From Macrostomum hystrix (taxonomy: Eukaryota; Platyhelminthes; Macrostomidae): a DNA stretch of 64,000 nt. Of this stretch, positions 56,825 to 64,000 are shown in pieces. The notes beneath the pieces are model-generated. The model saw nothing but the letters and a program-made list of their open reading frames with translations, searched no databases and had not been told where the DNA came from. Location of the stretch: assembly GCA_950097015.1 (NCBI GenBank), contig CATNEN010000002.1:992001-1056000 (forward strand), in the 5' to 3' direction. Within the stretch, counting starts at the first letter, position 1, and each line of letters opens with the position of its first letter. The position numbers and the translations under genes were made by a program.

Positions 56825-59800
56825 TCAGTACTGAATGCGATTCTGCAGATACTGAATAGCGTCATAGCCGGTAGTGCGCCAGTGCTCCCGGCAGCTGCGC
56901 ACAATTCTTAGAAAGTACTGCGCCGCTAAACGCTCTCCGTCGTTAGGGAAGAACCTCTCTCGAAGCTGCTTGATTGTCTGGCCGCGGAAGCAGTCTAGAC
57001 CGGTGTCCAGCATCAGGGAGACCAACGCGACTAGGGACTCGCGATGCGGCCGGACTGCTAGGAACGCCTGGGTAATGATAGGTAGATTGAAATGTCGGCA
57101 GGGTAGATTGAAGGTAGGCAGGGTAGATTGAAAGGTAGGCAGGGTAGATTGAAAGGTAGGTAGGGTAGATTAAAAGGTAGGCAGGGTTAAAAGTAGATTA
57201 AAAGTTAGGCAGAGTAAATTGAAAGGTAGGCAATGCAGATTGAAAGGTAGGCAAAGTAGATTGAAAAGTAGGCAACATATATTAGTAAGTAGAAGGTGTA
57301 TGTAGATTGGAAAGTAGGTGTGAAAAAGGCAGACTGGAAAGTGTTGGTAAAATAGATAGGAAAGCATATTGGATGGCATTTAGATTGGAAAGCAGGAAAA
57401 CTAGATAAGAAGATAAGATAAGGATGAGCAGGTGTATTTCATGCGAATCTAGGCAACAAGGCATTTATTTGTATGACGATAGAAAAGGGTAGGTAAATAG
57501 GTAGGTAGATGCATTATTAGAACGGTATATACATTCGTAGTTTGGTAGGTACATTAGTAGATTCGTAGATACATTAGTAGATTCGTAGATACATTAGTAG
57601 ATTGGTAGATACATTAGTAGATTCGTAGATACATTAGTAGATTCGTAGATACATTAGTAGATTAGTAGATACATTAGTAGATTCGTAGATACATTAGTAG
57701 ATTCGTAGATACATTAGTAGATTCGTAGATACATTAGTAGATTCGTAGATACATTAGTAGATCCGTAGATACATTAGTAGATTCGTAGATACATTAGTAG
57801 ATTGGTAGATACATTAGTAGATTGGTAGATACATTAGTAGATTCGTAGATACATTAGTAGATTCGTAGATACATTAGTAGATTAGTAGATACATTAGTAG
57901 ATTCGTAGATACATTTGTAGATTCGTAGATACATTAGTAGATTCGTAGATACATTAGTAGATTCGTAGATACATTAGTAGATCCGTAGATACATTAGTAG
58001 ATTCGTAGATACATTAGTAGATTCGTAGATACATTAGTAGATTCGTAGATACATTAGTAGATTGGTAGATACATTAGTAGATTCGTAGATACATTAGTAG
58101 ATTGGTAGGTACATTAGTAGATTCGTAGATACATTATTAGATTCGTAGATACATTAGTAGATTCGTAGATACATTAGTAGATTCGTAGATACATTCGTAG
58201 TTTGGTAGGTACATAGTAGATTAGTAGGTACATTAGTAGATTGGTAGGTACATTAGTAGATTCGTAGATACATTAGTAGATTAGTAGATACATTAGTAGA
58301 TTCGTAGATACATTAGTAGATTGTAAGATACATTAGTAGATTCGTAGATACATTAGTAGATTCGTAGATACATTAGTAGATTCGTAGATACATTAGTAGA
58401 TTCGTAGATACATTAGTAGTTTGGTAGGTACATTAGTAGATTGGTAGATACATTAGTAGATTCGTAGATACATTAGTAGATTCGTAGATACATTAGTAGA
58501 TTAGTAGATACATTAGTAGATTCGTAGATACATTAGTAGATTGGTAGATACATTAGTAGATTCGTAGATACATTAGTAGATTAGTAGATACATTAGTAGA
58601 TCCGTAGATACATTAGTAGATTCGTAGATACATTAGTAGATTGGTAGATACATTAGTAGATTGGTAGATACATTAGTAGATTCGTAGATACATTAGTAGA
58701 TTCGTAGATACATTAGTAGATTAGTAGATACATTAGTAGATTCGTAGATACATTTGTAGATTCGTAGATACATTAGTAGATTCGTAGATACATTAGTAGA
58801 TTCGTAGATACATTAGTAGATCCGTAGATACATTAGTAGATTCGTAGATACATTAGTAGATTCGTAGATACATTAGTAGATTCGTAGATACATTAGTAGA
58901 TTCGTAGATACATTATTAGATTCGTAGATACATTAGTAGATTAGTAGATACATTAGTAGATTCGTAGATACATTAGTAGATTGTAAGATACATTAGTAGA
59001 TTGTAAGATACATTAGTAGATTCGTAGATACACTAGTAGATTCGTAGATACACTAGTAGATTCGTAGATACATTAGTAGATTGGTAGGTACATTAGCATA
59101 TTCGTAGGTAGATTAGTAGATTGGTAGGTACATTAGCAGATTGGTAGATACATTATTAGGTTTGTAGATACATTTGCATATTCGTAGGTAGATTAGTAGA
59201 TTGGTAGGTACATATGTAGACAGTGAAACAAATTAGAGTAAACATGAAAATAAAAGGTAGACAGGCATATGCAGACCATAGGATAGGACAGCTGTTGTCC
59301 AAGCCTCACCTGTACGCAGAGTTCCTCGAACCACTTGTAGCTCTCGCTATCAGTGCCATTGCCCATTACCATGACCATCTCGTTGGAGATTTTCATCTCT
59401 GGCTCGAAGCCCATATTGCCGCCGGGTGAAGTTTCAAACAGAAAGCCGAAGTCGATGTGAATGAGATGGCCCTCGTCATCCAGCATGATGTTGGCATTGT
59501 GCCTGTCTTTGATGTTCAGAATGTAGCAAACCACCGAGTAGGCGGCCATGCTGGTGATGAAGTTGCGCCTGGCAGCCTGGAAGCTGGGCGTGCTCTCCTC
59601 GCCGTAGGTGCTGATGAAATAGTCGTGCAGCGAGGACTCGGTGTTGCGACCGATCTGATCGCGCGACTTCGAGTTCGGCACGCACCTGGATTATGGGATT
59701 TAGTTGGATTCGGATATATTAAGCAAGTCCAGAATCGAACCCCCAACCTCCAAGTTGGATTCGGATATATTAAGCAAGTCCAGAATCGAACCCCCAACCT

Positions 59801-62800
59801 CCAAGTCGTGAGCCTTTCAAGAATTTTAAGATTAAAATTAAAATTATGGCATCATGGCACAAAAAAACTCACTCGATAACTCCGCAGCCAGGATTCGTAG
59901 CCACAACTTTGTACGGATAGAGGAAGAGGTCCAACCCGATCTGGCGGTAGATATTCTGAAATAGGCCGATCACCTGCAGGGCCAGAATGTCCTGTCTAAC
60001 ATCGTCACCAACCTTGAAGATGCAGGCCATCATAGGGTCCGGCTGCTGCTGCTGCTGCTCTTGCTGCAGTTCGGATTCTGAAGTTAGAGCCAGACTTTCA
60101 ACCTTGCGAATTCCAATGCGCCTCACTCGAAATCTGGCTAGAAAAGGAGCTTTGGCAGCGCTCTGCATCGGAATGCCGGATGTGTAATCGATTTCAGTCA
60201 CCAACGCATCCGGGTTAGTTGGCAGGTAACAGCCTGTGCGCAGTTGGACTTCGCGCAGAGCCCGACGACATGCTTCGCGACGACGCTCGCCCTTCTCGTA
60301 GTCTTTTATGATGGCGGAGATGTTGGTCACTTCGGAGAAGAAGGCAAACTCGCGATCATAGAAGCTCCTGGATATGGGTAGGCAGATGTACATAGGGGTA
60401 AGCGAGGCGGAGGGGTGGATCTGGCTAGCGGGTGTACATAGGGGTAAGAGAGGCGAAAGGGTATATCTGGCTAGCGGGTGTACATAAGGGTAAGAGAGGC
60501 GGAGGGGTATATCTGGCTAGCGGATGTACACAGGGGTAAGAGAGCCGAAAGGGTATATCTGGCTAGCGGGTGTACATAGAAGTAAACGAGGCGGAGGGGT
60601 GGATCTGGCTAGCGGATGTACATAGGGGTAAGCGAGGCGGAGGGGTGGATCTGGCTAGCGGATGTACACAGGGGTAAGAGAGGCGGAGGGTTGGAACTGT
60701 CTGCCGTTTGTGTGCGTACATATAACAAAAATACAAAAAAATATTTATAAGAAACTTTGAAACATTTCTTACCTGGAGTTACCATCCAACTGACCGATAA
60801 TTTGATCCATCAGTTTGAGCAGATTAGCTCCTATCGCAGGATCAATAACTTTGCCTTCGTCATCTTTGTAAGCGTTGGTCTGCATATTCCACAGCAGTTG
60901 GTGAGCGCAGAGCTGAGACCGTTTAGCCAGGTTGAGAATGAACTCGGTCATGTAGCCCATCTGGTCATAGCGAACCGCCTGAACCATCTGTGGTATGTAG
61001 AAGATCATAGCCTCAGGTGGGTAGGAAGCCAGTGTGCGCACAGCGTACTGATGCGTCAGCGGGTGGGCGGCGTACATTCTGCTGAAGAATGCCAAAGCGT
61101 CCACTGGGCTGACCGGAGCCCAGGTGAGTATGTGCGTCAATTCCGGAACGTCGTTATCAACGTTGCTTGGCGTGGCTAAGAATTGAAGGGCTTCTGGAAC
61201 ACTGTTCACGAAGTCCGGGTTGCAACGGACAAGGCGGCATACCTGAAGGTTAAATGAACTCCATTTCTAACTGATGTGGTTTTTTACAGTGACTTTATAC
61301 AAAATGAGTTTATTTTACATAAATGTGCTTTCGTAGAAAATTTTATCTCCCTCTATTTCTACGAAAATGGGATTTTCCACGAAAATTGAATTTTCTACGA
61401 AAATGGGATTTTCTACGAAAATGGGATTTTCTACGAAAATGGGATTTTCTACGAAAATGGGATTTTCTACGAAAATGGGATTTTCTACGAAAATGGGATT
61501 TTCTACGAAAATGGGATTTTCTACGAAAATGGGATTTTCTACGAAAATGGGATTTTCTACGAAAATGGGATTTTCTGCGAAAATGGGATTCTCTACGAAA
61601 ATGGGATTTTCTACGAAAATGGGATTTTCTACGAAAACACCAACCTCAGTAAGCAGCTCGGTGGAGTTAGGAAACCTTAGCGGCAGGAACACTGCCAGTA
61701 CAGGATTAACTCGCCAGGCAAGGCTAGCATAGGCTCGCATCTCCTTCTGCTTGAGAGTCTGCTTGGACAGGAAATCGTTTAGCTTGGCCTCCTTATCTGT
61801 CGGGAACGCCTGATCCTGCCTGGCGATGGGGTTGCACCAGGTGATGAGGCGCTCAATTTCGTTAGTTACTAACAGTAGTATGAGCTGGCGCCGACGCAGA
61901 TACTCCTTGGTGACGGTGTTGGACGATTGGGTGCCAATTCCAGCAGTGGAGGCGGCGCCGGAGTGTCCGCCGACATGGCCGACGCCGCTGCCGGGACCAC
62001 CTGCTGTGCCGAGCGTGACTGAGCCGTCGCGTACAACGGCAAGACGACTGGCGCCAGAGGCTGCGCCAGTTCGGCCGAGAGTTGACGAACCCGTGACTGT
62101 CATTATGTTTGTGAAGCCGCCAGATGTTGACAATGAATAGCCGTGATGCCCGGAGCCGCCTGAACTGGAGGCGGCGGCTGCCGCGGCTGCAGCCGACAGT
62201 CGCTCGTCAAATCTGTGCACCGTGGCGGTGGCGTCGAACCGACTGGAGGCGGCCCGACTGGAGGTGCCGATGCCGACAGCGCTGCCGCCGGAGCTGCTGA
62301 TGGGGCCGCCGCCGACGCCCTGGCTGACACCGCCGCCGCTGGCATGCAGCGTCAGGGCGGTCATCGCCTGGCTCTCCAGGCCGCCCTCGAGCGATTTCTT
62401 CTCGACCTGCAGGCCGAATTTGAGAATGATTTTGAGCAATGGAAACATGAATAAACTGGCAATGGACAAATCATAAGTTGCTCATTATTGGTCTTTCTAC
62501 TGTTAACGGCAATGCTAAGACAACTAAAATGAGCAATCTACGAGTAGATTAGACAATGACTCAGGCGCACTACTCAGCTCACCAGCATATTTTCGAAGAA
62601 GTCAATCAGGGCCAGCACATCATTGCGCAACTGCCAGCCGTACTGAGCTGGGAAGCTCGGCCGCCTAGTGAAATGCTTCAAAGCGCAGGCGTAGACTTTG
62701 TCGCGCAGGACGGCCTTAGCAACTGGTTGGAGACGGCCGCTAGCCTGGATCACCACCAGGCCCATCCACAGTAGGCGAAACAGTACTCCAGTGGCGGCTA

Positions 62801-63032
62801 TGTGCTTTGATACGAATGGCAACGAGCGGGTCAGCATGTTGGCCACTAGGGACACTCGCTCAGTGCTAATGTATTTGAAAGCGGTCAGCTGTTCGCTGAG
62901 GAAGCCGACCCAGATCCGATGCGGCTCCACGTCTGGCACAGTCTGGCTGAGCCGATAATCTTCGCAGAACACTAGCGGCGTGGGATCCGGCTTGGTCTTG
63001 GTGAACAGGCCGATGCGGCGTTCGGCGCTCAC
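56825..63032 (-). CDS. PI4KA: Phosphatidylinositol 4-kinase alpha, C-terminal 932 codons
   Basis: Makes PI4P at the plasma membrane (family knowledge). Six exons: 62583-63032, 61645-62406, 60773-61242, 59873-60367, 59310-59685, 56825-57067; earlier exons lie off the right edge. All joins are in phase. Conserved landmarks: [11 protein letters not shown], the helical (PIK) region ([24 protein letters not shown]), linker to kinase ([13 protein letters not shown]), [19 protein letters not shown], the phosphate-binding/Lys strand [24 protein letters not shown], the catalytic loop [11 protein letters not shown], the metal-binding [15 protein letters not shown], and the C-terminal [15 protein letters not shown] and final [10 protein letters not shown]. 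Nothing needed for activity is visibly lost. Exon 61645-62406 encodes an unusual Gly/Ser/Ala linker of about 150 residues before [13 protein letters not shown]. Introns hold at least five minisatellites. Confidence 0.97.
57085..57260. repeat. About 20-bp minisatellite
   Basis: About 8 copies of 'ggcagggtagattgaaaggt', decaying rightwards to about 57400. Begins about 20 bp upstream of the last PI4KA exon's 3' splice site. Confidence 0.9.
57525..59215. repeat. 20-bp array with 839-bp higher-order period
   Basis: About 84 copies of attcgtagatacattagtag with agtag/ggtag/ccgtag variants. The variant order around 57721-58020 recurs at 58560-58860 (for example the rare acatttg at 57911 and 58750, 839 bp apart). 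In the last PI4KA intron. Confidence 0.96.
59700..59815 (-). mobile_element. SINE fragment with internal 50-bp tandem duplication
   Basis: Two direct copies of a 50-bp block (59706-59755, 59756-59805) that includes, on the minus strand, GGGGGTTCGATTCTGG, a B-box-like tRNA motif. In a short PI4KA intron. Confidence 0.65.
60375..60705. repeat. 46-bp satellite, orientation 1
   Basis: About 7 copies containing 'ggcggaggggtggatctggc' and tagcggatgtacacaggggta. It is the reverse complement of the array at 63105-64000. In the intron between exons 60773 and 60367. Confidence 0.95.
61362..61640. repeat. 18-bp minisatellite touching a splice donor
   Basis: About 15 copies of cgaaaatgggattttcta, starting within about 5-10 bp of the donor after PI4KA codon ..LLTE (exon end 61645). 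On the minus strand it encodes FVENPI repeats in frame with the exon. Confidence 0.96.
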
Positions 63033-63104
63033 CTGTCAATTTTTCGGCAACTAAACTTTTGAACTTACTTTGTTCGATAAGACCAGATGGGCAAGATGAC
63101 AGAG

Positions 63105-64000
63105 TTCATTGTCAACCTATGTACACTCGCTAGCCAGATCCACCCCTCCGCCTCTCTTACCCCTGTGTACACTCGCTAGCCAGATCCACCCCTCCGCCTC
63201 TCTTACCCCTGTGTACACTCGCTAGCCAGATCCACCCCTCCGCCTCTCTTACCCCAGTGTACACTCGCTAGCCAGATCCACCCCTCCGCCTCTCTTACCC
63301 CAGTGTACACTCGCTAGCCAGATCCACCCCTCCGCCTCTCTTACCCCTGTGTACACTCGCTAGCCAGATCCACCCCTCCGCCTCTCTTACCCCTGTGTAC
63401 ACTCGCTAGCCAGATCCACCCCTCCGCCTCTCTTACCCCTGTGTACACTCGCTAGCCAGATCCACCCCTCCGCCTCTCTTACCCCTGTGTACACTCGCTA
63501 GCCAGATCCACCCCTCCGCCTCTCTTACCCCTGTGTACACTCGCTAGCCAGATCCACCCCTCCGCCTCTCTTACCCCTGTGTACACTCGCTAGCCAGATC
63601 CACCCCTCCGCCTCTCTTACCCCCGTGTACACTCGCTAGCCAGATCCACCCCTCCGCCTCTCTTACCCCTGTGTACACTCGCTAGCCAGATCCACCCCTC
63701 CGCCTCTCTTACCCCTGTGTACACTCGCTAGCCAGATCCACCCCTCCGCCTCTCTTACCCCTGTGTACACTCGCTAGCCAGATCCACCCCTCCGCCTCTC
63801 TTACCCCTGTGTACGTGTATAACCGCTAGCAAGATAAACCCTTTCGCCTCACTTACCCCTGTGTACATCCGCTAGCCAAATATATCCTTTCGCCTCCTTA
63901 CCTCTATGTACACCCGCCAGCCAGATATACCCTTTCGATTCTCTTATCCCTACGTACACCTGCTAGCCAGATCCACCCCTCCGCCTCTCTTACCCCTATG
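63105..64000. repeat. 46-bp satellite, orientation 2 (continues past the window)
   Basis: About 19 copies containing 'ctcgctagccagatccaccc' and ctccgcctctcttacccctg. The first dozen or so are nearly identical. Copies after 63810 are diverged (gccaaatatatcctttcgcc). In the PI4KA intron upstream of exon 62583-63032. Confidence 0.96.

Noticed and set aside
59457-59879. Plus-strand 140-residue frame over PI4KA exon sequence
   Set aside because: Antisense shadow of the conserved kinase exon on the minus strand.

Overview
The window is nuclear DNA of an invertebrate animal. Spliced genes with GT-AG introns, metazoan gene families (PI4KA, V-ATPase c subunit, EBP2, an FKBP4/5-like co-chaperone, a thyroglobulin-1/SEA exon pair, class-I-cytokine-receptor-like genes) and tRNA-derived SINEs all point that way. 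Exons are GC-rich and introns AT-rich. A spiralian (for example a free-living flatworm or another lophotrochozoan) is my guess, but the sequence does not settle it.

All eleven gene models lie on the minus strand, so read them from high to low coordinates. PI4KA C-terminal half, 63032-56825. EBP2, 54759-52505. An FKBP4/5-like protein, 51901-45750, with a dead Gypsy retroelement in its first intron. Two tandem paralogous cytokine-receptor-like genes, 44528-40516 (B) and 39928-34596 (A). The 3' part of an Ala-rich helical-repeat gene, 33398-29849. V-ATPase subunit c, 23544-18300, with one large intron full of inverted-repeat elements. MRPL55, 16256-15849. An unrecognised 496-residue basic protein, 14578-12618. 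A weakly supported terminal exon near 10879-11249. A thyroglobulin-1/SEA-domain gene, 8987-63, running off the left edge. Exon coordinates were set by eye from splice consensus and reading phase. The phases close exactly for PI4KA, EBP2, FKBP, both receptors, V-ATPase c and the 496-residue protein.

The other dominant feature is tandem repeats. About thirty minisatellites with different units (12 to 63 bp) fill most introns and intergenic gaps, roughly a quarter of the window. The largest, 25.7-29.0 kb, has an 18-bp unit and a 1022-bp higher-order period that looks perfect. Dispersed elements include several tRNA-headed SINEs, a hAT-type MITE nested in a SINE, a foldback element with E2F-like motifs, and long-TIR elements.

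The observation I rate highest concerns the two receptors. They share all intron positions and phases but are strongly diverged, except for one 349-bp exon (WSxWS-bearing domain) that differs at only about 4 bases. The near-identity stops at the exon borders, which suggests exon-limited gene conversion. Next is a pair of inverted arrays of the same 46-bp satellite flanking three PI4KA exons.
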